Positions 45,740 through 54,638 of a DNA stretch of 64,000 nucleotides are shown here, piece after piece. Under the pieces are notes generated by a model. The model ran no database searches. It saw only the letters and a program-made list of their open reading frames with translations, and was not told the origin of the DNA. Position 1 is the first letter of the stretch. Each line of letters opens with the position of its first letter. The DNA is from JAGWBF01 sp963663025 (GTDB lineage Bacteria; Chloroflexota; Dehalococcoidia; Lucifugimonadales; JAGWBF01). The translations under genes were made by a program, and so were the position numbers. Location: contig OY760073.1 of assembly GCA_963663025.1 (NCBI GenBank), positions 1,178,001 through 1,242,000 of the forward strand, read 5' to 3'.

Positions 45740-45826
45740 CTACCAGTCCTCGTACTGCTTGACCAACTCGTCTATCAGAGTTCTCGCATCCCTTGCGTTC
45801 CAGGAGTCCGGGCCGCTGCCGTGGGA
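45740..45826 (-). pseudogene. Coding remnant upstream of the Cap15-like gene
   Basis: A 28-codon open stretch between two stops, with no start codon, ending DARTLIDELVKQYEDW. Its stop lies eight bases before the Cap15-like ATG, the spacing of an operon partner. It may be the C-terminal end of a deleted CD-NTase; the rest of that gene is not found in the 100 bases before the NYN gene stop. Confidence 0.4.
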
Positions 45827-45928
45827 CTAGGACACTAGACAGATGGCGGTGGACGATAACCCCTCCTCACACTGAGTCGCGGGGGCGCAGTCACTTCTAG
45901 CCCATTCCAGGTTCGCTCCACAACATAG

Positions 45929-46801
45929 TCACACCGACGCGTTGAGACAACTCAGCACCCCCGGAGGCGTTTCATAAGTCACTGCGCTGCGTTTTGCTCC
46001 CGAAGTCATTTCGTACTGAATGGGCTTCTTCCCGGGATTCCTGATCTTCACACCCGCCTCCTCAAGTATAGGCCAGAGGTTGTTCTTGAACTCAGTGCCG
46101 AATACAGCCCCGCCCGCAGCGGATATGGCATGTCTGGGCCAGAATTTCTTGATTACTGGCTGGCACTCCGTGCTCTTGAACGGACCGATTGGGATCTCCC
46201 TTAGAACAGCCTCTGCCATCTCAGCCCAAATAGTGCTGGATGCCGTCGTATCTACGACCTCCTGAGAATCGCTTCTGTCGCCTGCTACTACATGCAAGGC
46301 ATCGGTTGGGAAGAATCGTCTGATCGTAGGCGACAACGACCCTTCGCGGTCAGTCACTACCCACAGAAAGGGTACTTGCCCATGAACCAGAGACACTTTC
46401 GGCTCGTCGCGGATGGCAACGTATAGAGAAATGAAGTCGCTGTCATCGCTAAACACAACCACATGAGAGATTCTCCTGAGAATCAAATCAGCTATGGCAT
46501 TGGTTGCGATAGCTATGTCAGCTGAGTTCTTGGTCGATGCCATGCTAAAGTGCTGGGTACCCTTGACGACGACGTCGAGGTGGCTGAATCGGCTTTTTGC
46601 CCACAGACTCCATAGTTCAGTTTGATCTGCCCGCACGTACAGAGTTAAGCGCGATAGCTCAGGAGCCTTATCCGGCCAGTTGTCAATCAGATTCTTTACA
46701 AGAGGCTGGGCCTCAGAATGGAGATTCTCCATGTCCACGTAGAGCCCGGAGCCTCGGCCCATTCCGCTCTGGCACTGATCGGGGGACGTCATCTCAGCCA
46801 T
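45929..46801 (-). CDS. NYN-domain (PIN-like/DUF88) protein
   Basis: 290 residues. An N-terminal NYN domain: GLYVDMENLHSEAQPL near residue 20, KNSADIAIATNAIADLI and VVVFSDDSDFISLYVAIRD give the acidic metal site (Asp in VDMEN, NSAD and SDDSDF). The C-terminal 90 residues (MAEAVLREIPIGPFKSTECQPVIKKFWPRHAIS) look like a winged-helix, LOTUS/OST-HTH type. NYN proteins are RNases in RNA processing or defence. Start at 46801 has AAGGAG upstream; the frame extends to 46924. Its place beside a CBASS-type effector suggests a defence region. Confidence 0.75.
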   Translation of the reverse strand: MAEMTSPDQCQSGMGRGSGLYVDMENLHSEAQPLVKNLIDNWPDKAPELSRLTLYVRADQTELWSLWAKSRFSHLDVVVKGTQHFSMASTKNSADIAIATNAIADLILRRISHVVVFSDDSDFISLYVAIRDEPKVSLVHGQVPFLWVVTDREGSLSPTIRRFFPTDALHVVAGDRSDSQEVVDTTASSTIWAEMAEAVLREIPIGPFKSTECQPVIKKFWPRHAISAAGGAVFGTEFKNNLWPILEEAGVKIRNPGKKPIQYEMTSGAKRSAVTYETPPGVLSCLNASV

Positions 46802-47001
46802 TTCGCTTTCGCTCCTTGCTTTCAAATTCCTACGTCTGTGAAGGCTAGTCGGGGTATCGAAGACGGTAACAATAAGACAGTTAGATGAATTCCTTAATGC
46901 CTTTGTATGGAGCCTCTCTCGCATCTCCGTAGCAGATGATGCTCAGTTTGCGGCGCTGGTTCCACACGACAGTTCAATTATGGGTAAATACGTGTAGGGA
47001 C

Positions 47002-47078
47002 TGGTGGGCCCGGATAGACTCGAACTATCGACCTCGGTCTTATCAGGACCGCGCTCTAACCACCTGAGCTACGGGCCC
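47002..47078 (-). tRNA. tRNA-Ile (GAT)
   Basis: Read on the minus strand: acceptor GGGCCCG pairs with CGGGCCC, D-arm AGCTCAGGTGGTTAGAGC, anticodon loop CTGATAA with GAT, T-arm GTTCGAGTC, discriminator A and encoded CCA. Confidence 0.97.
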
Positions 47079-47150
47079 ATCCTGAAGAAGGCCATTTTAG
47101 CAACGGGGCAGCCTCCCACGCAAGCCTCTGGAACGCACTCCACGGGTGCT

Positions 47151-47156
47151 ATAATT
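47151..47156 (+). promoter_or_regulatory. Candidate -10 box for the ABM-family gene
   Basis: TATAAT 43 bases before the ATG at 47199; the -35 region (TGGAAC, 15-base spacing) is poor. Confidence 0.35.
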
Positions 47157-47198
47157 GCCCGGTCAGAGGCTACCCATACCCCTCAACGGAGGAAGAGC

Positions 47199-47486
47199 AT
47201 GATCGGCGTTCTCACCCACCATTGGGCAAAGGAAGACCGGGTCGAAGCCGCCCGGGCTCTCCTGGATGGCAACGGCCTCGCCCAGAGCAAAGCCCCCGGC
47301 TTCGGCGGCCGGCAGACCCTGTACTCCCACACCGATCCCTGCAAGATCACCACCCTGGTCCTTTGGGACAGCAACGAGATTTACGACCAGTGGCGGGCCA
47401 GCCCCGAGCGGGCGGCCGCCATGGCGGGGGCCGAGGAGATGTGGTCCACGCCTCCCCACTCTGAACGGTTCGAAGTAGCGAGCTAG
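47199..47486 (+). CDS. Small ABM/dimeric alpha-beta barrel-type protein
   Basis: 95 residues starting MIGVLTHHWAKEDRVEAARALL, with ITTLVLWDSNEIYDQWRASPERAAAM, the layout of the antibiotic biosynthesis monooxygenase-like ferredoxin fold. GGAGGAAG precedes the ATG. Function unknown. The upstream in-frame stretch overlaps the tRNA and is not used. Confidence 0.75.
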   Translation: MIGVLTHHWAKEDRVEAARALLDGNGLAQSKAPGFGGRQTLYSHTDPCKITTLVLWDSNEIYDQWRASPERAAAMAGAEEMWSTPPHSERFEVAS

Positions 47487-47499
47487 CCAGGACCGGCCC

Positions 47500-47973
47500 T
47501 TGACAACTCCGGACATGGTAAACATCAGGAAGGCCACCCCCGCCGACATTGAGGTCCTCGTCGGCTTCAACGCCTCTATGGCCATGGAGACCGAGGGACG
47601 CTTCCTGGACACCGACACGCTCAAGCAGGGCACACAGGCTGTCTTCGACTCGCCCGAAAAGGGCTACTACCTGGTGGCCGAAGCAGACGGCGAGGTGGTG
47701 GGAAGCCTTCTGTGCATGGAGGAGTGGAGCGACTGGCGGGGCGCAACATTCTGGTGGATACAGAGCGTGTACGTTCGCCCCGACTGGCGTCGAAAGGGAA
47801 TATACAGGCGCCTCCACAACTGGGTGTACGAGGCAGCCTTGGCTGCCGATGGTGTGTGCGGAGTGCGCCTCTACGTGGACAAGGAGAATCACATCGCCCA
47901 GGAGACCTACATGAGCCTGGGAATGTCCAAGACCAACTACGACCTGTACGAGATCGACTTTGCACCCCCATAG
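47500..47973 (+). CDS. GNAT-family N-acetyltransferase
   Basis: 157 residues. VNIRKATPADIEVL at the start, IQSVYVRPDWRRKGIYRRLH as the acetyl-CoA loop (R-x-x-G-x-Y/A) and AQETYMSLGM near the end are typical. TTG at 47500 or ATG at 47515 could be the start; neither has a strong Shine-Dalgarno. Substrate unknown. Confidence 0.88.
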   Translation: MTTPDMVNIRKATPADIEVLVGFNASMAMETEGRFLDTDTLKQGTQAVFDSPEKGYYLVAEADGEVVGSLLCMEEWSDWRGATFWWIQSVYVRPDWRRKGIYRRLHNWVYEAALAADGVCGVRLYVDKENHIAQETYMSLGMSKTNYDLYEIDFAPP

Positions 47974-48676
47974 GCACAGCCTGTCCTACTCCTGCATCAT
48001 CCACCTATCTCACATCATTGACCCTGGCATCCCAACCTGGCCCGGCGACCCTCCCGTAGAGATAGAGCATGTCGCCGACATCGCTACCGACGGTTTCTTC
48101 CTCAGGCGCATCTCCATGGGAGAGCACTCGGCAACCCACATAAATGCCCCGGCCGCATTCTTCCAAGACGGCGCGGGCATCGAGAGCTACGATGCCGGCT
48201 CCCTGGTGGCGCCCGCAGTCGTGATTCACCTGGCCGACCTTCCCGACAAGGAGGAAGCGGACAGCCTGACAGTGGAGGATGTTGTCACGTGGGAGGCCGT
48301 CCATGGGCCTGTCCCAAGAGAGAGCATAGTGCTGGTGCACACCGGATGGAGCAAGCGATGGCGGGACCCGGGCGCCTACATGAACATCGATGCATCAGGG
48401 ATGCCGCGATATCCCGGGATAGATGTCGAGGCCGCCCAGGTCCTCCTGGAGGAGCGAGGCGCTGCAGGCTTGGGGATAGACAGCCCGGGCGTCGATGCTC
48501 CTGGTGATGGCGGCTACGGCACCAACCGGCTGGCATTGGCCCAGGGGCGTATCGTTCTGGAGAACCTAGCCAACCTGGAGCAGATGCCACCGTCAGGGGC
48601 GACGATAGCCATCGGCGCGCTACGGCTCAGGGGCGGGTCGGGCAGTCCAGCAACGGTGCTCGCCCTTCTGCCCTGA
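47960..48676 (+). CDS. Cyclase-family protein (kynurenine formamidase-like)
   Basis: 238 residues, PF04199-type fold. The metal motif normally HxGTHxDxP reads EHSATHINAP near residue 55, with Gly to Ala and Asp to Asn changes, so activity may differ. WPGDPP and GIDSPGVDAPGDGG are conserved around it. TTG start overlaps the acetyltransferase gene by 14 bases; the exact start is unsure. Confidence 0.8.
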   Translation: MHPHRHSLSYSCIIHLSHIIDPGIPTWPGDPPVEIEHVADIATDGFFLRRISMGEHSATHINAPAAFFQDGAGIESYDAGSLVAPAVVIHLADLPDKEEADSLTVEDVVTWEAVHGPVPRESIVLVHTGWSKRWRDPGAYMNIDASGMPRYPGIDVEAAQVLLEERGAAGLGIDSPGVDAPGDGGYGTNRLALAQGRIVLENLANLEQMPPSGATIAIGALRLRGGSGSPATVLALLP

Positions 48677-48685
48677 GGCCGCCTT

Positions 48686-49375
48686 CTAGAGCACTACCGG
48701 GATCTGCTCGGAGATAGCCACCTCTTCGGTGTCCACCGTGCACCGGAAGGCGTAGGCTTCCACCCCCAGCTCCACCGCTTCCCGCAGGGCAATGCCAAAG
48801 TCGGGGTCCGACGCGTTGTTGGGCGACACCGAACTGGCATCCTCCCTCTGCACTACGAACACCACCGCTCCGCGGAAGCCTTCCTGTACCTTTTCGGCCA
48901 GGGTCAGCACATGCTTGCGCCCGCGGGTGGTGGGCGCATCGGGAAAGATGCCCGCGCCGTCCACTACGAGGGTGACCGACTTTACCTCCACCAGGCAGAT
49001 GCCTCGTTCCCCCGACAATGCCATATCCAGGCGGCTGTCGCCGTAGGTCGCCTCCAGCCTGATGCCATCATAGCCGGCAAAGCAGTCCAGCCTGCCCTGG
49101 ACCTGGGCTTCGTGCACCAGCCTGTTGGGCAGCCTCGCATCAGCCGACGCTAGCGTGTGCCCCAGGTCCACAAGGGCAAGGTCGAAGGCGGTCTTCCGGT
49201 GGTCACCGGAAGCCGGGGCCAAGTACACCCGGCGGCCCTCTACCAGGAGCTCTCTCATGCGCCCGGAGTTGGCGACGTGGACAAGGGTTTCTTGCCCGTT
49301 TATGTAAACAAGGGCTGCAAAGCGGTTCAGCCTGCGAACGAACCTGGCTTCAACCAGCCTGCCAAGTTTGACCAT
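48686..49375 (-). CDS. sfsA: SfsA nuclease-family protein
   Basis: 229 residues, full family length. HVANSGRMRELL, LPNRLVHEA and the PD-(D/E)xK-like SRLDMALSGERGICLVEVKSVTL are SfsA hallmarks, and DAPTTRGRKHVLTL follows. Once called sugar fermentation stimulation protein; now described as a DNA/RNA-binding nuclease. Convergent with the cyclase gene. Confidence 0.95.
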   Translation of the reverse strand: MVKLGRLVEARFVRRLNRFAALVYINGQETLVHVANSGRMRELLVEGRRVYLAPASGDHRKTAFDLALVDLGHTLASADARLPNRLVHEAQVQGRLDCFAGYDGIRLEATYGDSRLDMALSGERGICLVEVKSVTLVVDGAGIFPDAPTTRGRKHVLTLAEKVQEGFRGAVVFVVQREDASSVSPNNASDPDFGIALREAVELGVEAYAFRCTVDTEEVAISEQIPVVL

Positions 49376-49532
49376 ATTGCCGGCTCCTTACCCAAGTGCG
49401 GATGCCTTCCAGGTCTGGGAAGTTTCCACCATCCTACCAACGGCCGCAAAGGCTCGGCAATTGGACACGATGCGATGGCCTAGCGTCGGTGAGGCCGATA
49501 TAATAGCCAGCAAAATGTGGGGGTGGTGGGCC

Positions 49533-50369
49533 ATGGCGTCATTCATGGAAAAGCTGGAGTCCGCAAGCCAAACCAACCGGAGCCTCCTCTGCGTGGGGCT
49601 GGACCCCGATCCCAGGCATATGCCAGTGCCCGATTTGTTCGAGTTCAACCGGGCCATCATCAACGCCACCCTTGACCTGGTCTGCGCATACAAGCCCAAT
49701 GTCTCTTTCTACGAGGCCCAGGGCATCCCCGGCCTGGAAGCCTTGAAAAGCACCGTCGAGTACATCCACAGCGCTTCCGGCGAAGTACCCGTCATCGGCG
49801 ATGCCAAGCGGGGGGACCTGGGACCTTCTTGCGAAAGCTATGCCAAAGCCATGTTCGATGTTTGGGAATTCGATGCCATAACCACCAGCGCCTGGGGTGG
49901 GCGGGAGTCCATTCAGCCCTTTTTGGACCGGCAAGACAAGGGGGTGTTTATCTGGTGCCGCAGCTCCAACAGCTCAGCCGGCGACATCCAGGACCTGCCT
50001 GTGGTGATCGATGGAGGGCAGCGACCCGTCTTCGAGCTGCTTGCCGATTTGGCCCAGGAATGGAACGGAAATGGCAACGTGGGCTTGGTCGTTGGAGCTA
50101 CCTACCCCGAAGATTTGAACAAATTGAGGACCATGTGCCCCGAAATGCCCTTCCTGATTCCGGGCGTGGGCGCCCAGGGTGGAGCGCTTGAAGAGTCGGT
50201 GCGCTGCGGCGTGAACGCAGCCGGGCGGATGGCTATCGTCAGCTCCTCAAGAGGCATCCTGTACGCATCGGCAGGCACGGACTTTCCCCAAGCGGCCCGG
50301 CAGGCGGCCCTGGACGTGCGGGACCAGATGAACGCTGAGTTGGAACGAGAAGGCAAGGGATGGTCCTAG
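49533..50369 (+). CDS. pyrF: Orotidine 5'-phosphate decarboxylase
   Basis: 278 residues, type 2 (longer) OMP decarboxylase, last step of UMP synthesis. VGLDPDPRHMP, the catalytic GDAKRGDLG and FLIPGVGAQGG plus NAAGRMAIVSSSRGI (phosphate site) are present. Start MASFMEKL at 49533; upstream frame is not conserved. Overlaps the DUF951 gene by 10 bases. Confidence 0.95.
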   Translation: MASFMEKLESASQTNRSLLCVGLDPDPRHMPVPDLFEFNRAIINATLDLVCAYKPNVSFYEAQGIPGLEALKSTVEYIHSASGEVPVIGDAKRGDLGPSCESYAKAMFDVWEFDAITTSAWGGRESIQPFLDRQDKGVFIWCRSSNSSAGDIQDLPVVIDGGQRPVFELLADLAQEWNGNGNVGLVVGATYPEDLNKLRTMCPEMPFLIPGVGAQGGALEESVRCGVNAAGRMAIVSSSRGILYASAGTDFPQAARQAALDVRDQMNAELEREGKGWS

Positions 50370-50545
50370 AGCTGCGCATCGGCGATGTCCTGCGCCTGAA
50401 GAAGACCCACCCTTGCGGGAGCAGCATGTGGCAGGTGGTGCGCCTGGGCGCCGACATAGGGATTCGCTGCCAGGGCTGCGCCCGGCAGGTGATGCTGCAG
50501 CGCTCATACCTGGAACGGCGGGTCAGGGAAGTCCTGCCCCGCTGA
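50360..50545 (+). CDS. DUF951 family protein
   Basis: 61 residues: LRIGDVLRLKKTHPCGSSMWQVVRLGADIGIRCQGC, the DUF951 signature with an SH3-like barrel and two cysteines (CQGC). Overlaps pyrF by 10 bases. Function unknown. Confidence 0.88.
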   Translation: MVLELRIGDVLRLKKTHPCGSSMWQVVRLGADIGIRCQGCARQVMLQRSYLERRVREVLPR

Positions 50546-50564
50546 TGCGAAGCTCCAACGCAGC

Positions 50565-51821
50565 ATGCTGAGGTCCCCCCGGCTGCCCACTTTCACTCGT
50601 ACCCACCGGGGAGTGGTGGTGTTGTGCACCGCCATCTTCTTCAGCCTCATGTCCCAGGGGATCATAACCCCGGTGCTACCCCTGTTCGCCGAGGGTTTCA
50701 ACGACAACACCTTCCTCATCGGCCTCGCCGTTGGCATCTTCGGCTTCGGCCGCGTTGCCATGGGCATACCTTCCGGCATGCTGGCCCAGCGCCATGGCCG
50801 GCGCATAGTTCTGGTTGGCGGGACGGGCCTGGCCGCCCTTGGGTCCATTCTCGTCCCCTTTTCCGGAAGCCTGAACGAGCTGATGATCTATCGGGGGATA
50901 GCGGGCCTTGGCGGCGGGGCGTACATGGTCGGTGCAGCCATCTACCTCCGGGATGTGTCCACACCGGAGTCCAGGGCAAGGTACCAGAGCCTGCAGGAGA
51001 TTAGCGTAGTCGCCGGGGTTATCGTAGGCCCGATTATCGGCGGATACCTAGCCGAATGGCTGGGCTTCAAAGCCCCCTTGTACGCCCAAGCCGCTGCCGT
51101 CGGCATAGGAGTGCTGATCGTGCAGTTGTGGCTGCCCGAAACCCAGCCCGGGCGTGGAGCATCTGGGCCTAAAAAAGGTCAGACCTCGGTTGCACCGGGC
51201 ACGGCCTCTCCGAAGATAGGCACCCTGCAGGGTCTGAACATCCTGCTTCGTCATCCGGGTTTCGTATCAGCATGCCTGTTCAATCTTGCCATCGTCGCCA
51301 ACAGGCAGGGAGGCCGATTTGCCATTATGCCCCTGCTGGGAAGCGCCAAGGGGTTCGGCCCCGGGCAGCTGGGTGTTTTCCTGACAGTTACCCATATCCC
51401 CCAGCTCATGTTTCTTCCCCTGACCGCATTCATCTCCGACCGGGTCGGGAGGGTGTTCACCGTCCTTCCGGCGGCGGCCTCTATTATTCTTGGCATTGCC
51501 ATATTCATTTATGCCGACAACATCTACTTCCTTCTTCTTTCGGCGGTCTTCCTGGGCATGGGCGAAGGGCTGGCGGGCCCGCCCCCAACGGCGTACGTCG
51601 CCGATGCGGCGCCTGCGGGGATCGAGGGCATCACCCTGGGCCTGTTCAGGACCATAGGTGGCGCTGGGTTCCTGGGTGGGGCGCTGCTCTTCGGTGGGCT
51701 CTCCGACCTTTTCAGCATCCGCTGGGCATTATGGATCGATAGCATGATCGTGGCCGCCGCATCACTGAATTTCGTTCTGGTCGCCGGCAGGAGCATCAGG
51801 AAGAGCAGACCTGCCCTCTGA
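50565..51821 (+). CDS. MFS transporter (DHA1-type)
   Basis: 418 residues, 12 helices. Motif A is MGIPSGMLAQRHGRRIVLVGG, and the central loop with GRGASGPKKG separates the halves. Its last 49 bases lie in a 107-bp segment that is repeated 844 bp downstream. Confidence 0.9.
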   Translation: MLRSPRLPTFTRTHRGVVVLCTAIFFSLMSQGIITPVLPLFAEGFNDNTFLIGLAVGIFGFGRVAMGIPSGMLAQRHGRRIVLVGGTGLAALGSILVPFSGSLNELMIYRGIAGLGGGAYMVGAAIYLRDVSTPESRARYQSLQEISVVAGVIVGPIIGGYLAEWLGFKAPLYAQAAAVGIGVLIVQLWLPETQPGRGASGPKKGQTSVAPGTASPKIGTLQGLNILLRHPGFVSACLFNLAIVANRQGGRFAIMPLLGSAKGFGPGQLGVFLTVTHIPQLMFLPLTAFISDRVGRVFTVLPAAASIILGIAIFIYADNIYFLLLSAVFLGMGEGLAGPPPTAYVADAAPAGIEGITLGLFRTIGGAGFLGGALLFGGLSDLFSIRWALWIDSMIVAAASLNFVLVAGRSIRKSRPAL

Positions 51822-51879
51822 TGGCCCTCAGGCCCGTGGACAGGTTTGACCTTCAACGGCGCCCGTTGCTAGACTCTGA
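51773..51879. repeat. 107-bp direct repeat, copy 1
   Basis: Identical base for base to 52617-52723. It contains the last 16 codons and stop of the MFS gene plus the promoter at 51846-51875. Confidence 0.97.
51846..51875 (+). promoter_or_regulatory. Promoter in direct repeat copy 1 (toxin-antitoxin side)
   Basis: TTGACC, 18-base spacer, TAGACT. It now reads into the DUF433/DUF5615 pair. Confidence 0.55.
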
Positions 51880-51963
51880 GGAAGCGGCAAGATTCAGCCA
51901 GTGACACTGGGAAGCCTGCAAGAGGTACGGCCCTGGCTGAGCATGATGAAACAGAGGGAAGCC

Positions 51964-52218
51964 ATGGAAGACAACAGCAAACTGCTAGAGCGCATCACCG
52001 CCCGCCCCGACGTATTCGGCGGCAAACCCATTGTCCGTGACATGCGGATATCGGTGGAACTTGTGCTGAGCCTGCTGAGTCAAGGGGCTACCCAGGATGA
52101 ACTATTAGACGACTACCCGGGACTGGAAACGGATGACATACGGGCTTGCATCGCCTACGCCCACGCGGTAATCGCCGGGGATACCCTAGCGTCAGTCTCA
52201 GTTCCAGCCCCACCGTGA
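51964..52218 (+). CDS. DUF433 antitoxin
   Basis: 84 residues starting MEDNSKLLERITARPDVFGGKPIVRDMRISV, the DUF433 (VapB45-like) pattern with helix-turn-helix region VLSLLSQGATQDELLDDYPGLETDDIRACIAYA. Start chosen at GGGAAGCC-ATG; earlier in-frame Met codons exist. It overlaps the toxin start (GTGA). Confidence 0.9.
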   Translation: MEDNSKLLERITARPDVFGGKPIVRDMRISVELVLSLLSQGATQDELLDDYPGLETDDIRACIAYAHAVIAGDTLASVSVPAPP

Positions 52219-52570
52219 GATTCCTGGTAGACCGATGTGCCGGACGCCGGTTGGCGGAGTGGTTAAGCGATAACGGGCATGATGTAGTTGAGGCACGTAC
52301 TCTCGGTCGGACCCAGGCGACAGGGCTTTGCTGGAACAGGCGGGAACAGAGAAACGTGTTCTCATCACAATCGACAAGGACCTCGGAGAGTTGATCTACC
52401 TGCGACGGGTGCCGCACGCCGGAATGATACTCCTGCCGGATGTTAGAGTGACTCAGCGAATCGAGGCGGTCAAAGCGGTCCTCGATAGTCACCATCAAGC
52501 GCTTCAGGATCGATCTGTCATAACCGTGCGCGGCGGACGAATCCGCATATCGCCTCCACCGACCACCTAA
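52215..52570 (+). pseudogene. DUF5615 PIN-like toxin, frameshifted
   Basis: GTG start in the antitoxin stop. The first frame gives RFLVDRCAGRRLAEWLSDNGHDVVEARTLG, then a base is missing around 52307-52310; the other frame continues ALLEQAGTEKRVLITIDKDLGELIYLRRVPHAGMILLPD. One inserted base restores a normal DUF5615 toxin with its acidic residues. Inactive as read, or a sequencing error. Confidence 0.85.
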
Positions 52571-52616
52571 GAACCACAAGGATCGACTTTCGGCAATGCC
52601 ACTTTGGGTCTAAATC

Positions 52617-52723
52617 CGTTCTGGTCGCCGGCAGGAGCATCAGGAAGAGCAGACCTGCCCTCTGATGGCCCTCAGGCCCGTGGACAGGTTTGACCTTCAA
52701 CGGCGCCCGTTGCTAGACTCTGA
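52617..52723. repeat. 107-bp direct repeat, copy 2
   Basis: Identical to 51773-51879. It repeats the MFS 3' end without the gene, directly before the mutase gene. Confidence 0.97.
52690..52719 (+). promoter_or_regulatory. Promoter in direct repeat copy 2 (mutase side)
   Basis: TTGACC, 18-base spacer, TAGACT, ending 48 bases before the mutase start. Same sequence as in copy 1. Confidence 0.6.
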
Positions 52724-52767
52724 CAAAGCCGAAAGTTCGATCCGGGAAGGCAGCAAGAGGTGCGGCG

Positions 52768-54431
52768 TTGACCAATCAGAATGATAAGGGCGCCATGAGG
52801 GAAGCGGGCGCCGCATGGGCGAGCAGCGCGGCCAAGGCACCCCAGACTAAGGCTGAGTTCAAGACGCCCTCCCAGATTCCCGTCGAGGCTGCCTACTCCC
52901 CCCTGGACTTGGAGGACGCAGGCTATCCCGGCGACATCGGGTACCCCGGCGAGTATCCCTTCCTGCGGGGGGTCCACCCCACCGGCTACCGGGGACGCCT
53001 CTGGACCATGCGAATGTTCGCGGGCTACGGGACGGCGGAGGAGACCAACCGGCGGTTCAAGTACCTCTTGGAGAACGGCCAGACGGGCCTCAGCGTCGCC
53101 TTCGACATGCCCACTCTTTATGGCTATGACACCGACGCCCCCCAGGCCGCCGGCGAGTTCGGGAAGTGCGGCGTCGCCGTCTCCTCCCTGGCGGACATGG
53201 AGGTGCTCTTTGACGAAATCCCCCTGCAGGGAATAACCACCTCCATGACCATAAACAGCCCGGCGGCCATCATCTGGGCCATGTACATCGCCGTGGCCGA
53301 AAAGAAGGGTTTGGCTATCGAGACTATGGGAGGCACCCTGCAGAACGATATCCTGAAGGAGTACATCGCCCAGAACGAGTACATCTTCCCGCCCGAGCCC
53401 TCCATGCGCCTGGTGGTGGACACCATCGAGTTTGCATCTCGGCACATGCCTCGTTGGAACCCCATCAGCATCAGCGGCTACCACATCAGGGAAGCCGGCG
53501 CCACCGCCGTGCAGGAGCTGGCCTTCACCCTGGAGGATGGCCGGGAGTACGTGCGCTGGGGCTTGGAGCGGGGGCTGGACATAGACAACTTTGCGCCCCG
53601 CCTCAGCTTCTTTTTCAACGTCGACAACTACTTCTTCGAGGAGATAGCCAAGCTGCGGGCAGCCCGTAAGATATGGGCCCAGGAGATGCGGGACACCTTC
53701 CATGCCAAGGACCCCGCTCATGGTGGATGCGCACCCATGCCCAGACGGCAGGCTGGACGCTCACCGCCCAGCAGCCCGAGAACAACGCCATCCGGGTGGG
53801 CATCCAGGCGCTGGCCGCGGTGCTGGGGGGCGCCCAGTCCCTGCACACAAACTCCACAGACGAAGCCTGGGCGCTGCCGTCCCAGGAAGCGGTGCTTCTC
53901 GCCCTTCGCACCCAGCAGATCATTGCCCATGAGAGCGGCGTCGCCAACACCGTGGACCCCCTTGGCGGCAGCTACTACCTGGAATCCCTCACTCAACAGG
54001 TCGAAGGCGAGGCGTACGACTACTTCCAGCGCATAGAGAAGCTGGGAGGAGTGCTCCCCTCCATCGAGATGGGTTACTTTCAGCAGGAGATCGCCGGCGC
54101 AGCCTACCGGTACCAGCAGGAGGTAGACCGGGGCGAGCGGGTCACCGTTGGGGTGAATAAGTACGTTACCGGCGATGCCCCCGAAATACCCCTCCTGAGG
54201 ATGGATGAGGAGGGTGAGGCCCTCCACCTGGAGCGTCTCAACGATGTCCGGCGGCGGAGGGACGGCAGACTGGTGCGCACCAAGCTGGAGGAGCTGGGAC
54301 AAGCGGCCCGGGGGAGCGAGAACCTCATGCTTCCCCTGATCGAGGCGGTCAAGGCCTATGCCACCCTGGGTGAGATGATGGATGTGCTCCGGGAAGTGTT
54401 CGGCGAGTACCAGCCCACCTGGGGGTACTAG
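52768..54431 (+). pseudogene. Methylmalonyl-CoA mutase-type catalytic subunit, single-base frameshift
   Basis: About 554 residues if joined. First part (52768 to about 53712): IPVEAAYSPLDLE, GYPGEYPFLRGVHPTGYRGRLWTMRMFAGYGTAEETN, FDMPTLYGYD, and TMGGTLQNDILKEYIAQNEYIFPP, which are the substrate-barrel motifs. Second part continues RSWWMRTHAQTAGWTLTAQQPENN, QSLHTNSTDEAWALPSQEA and ends PTWGY. The join is at the C-run 53712-53715; one more C restores the frame. It lacks the C-terminal B12-binding domain, as in two-subunit mutases; that partner is not in the window. The tie to cobalamin use fits the salvage operon. Confidence 0.88.
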
Positions 54432-54638
54432 CAGGCCTTTCGCCGTGGGCGCGCCCACCACCAACCTTTCGTTGACACGCTTTCTGGGCCTCTGCTACAC
54501 TGCCCATGTGTTGGCCCTCCCTCATTGATACCCCCTGACAACGCCGGTGCAGCCCCTGCACCCAGGGCAACGCTATTGTCTCCGATACGACGACCGCAAA
54601 GTATGTTGGCAGAGAACCAGCAAATCTAAGGAGCAGCC

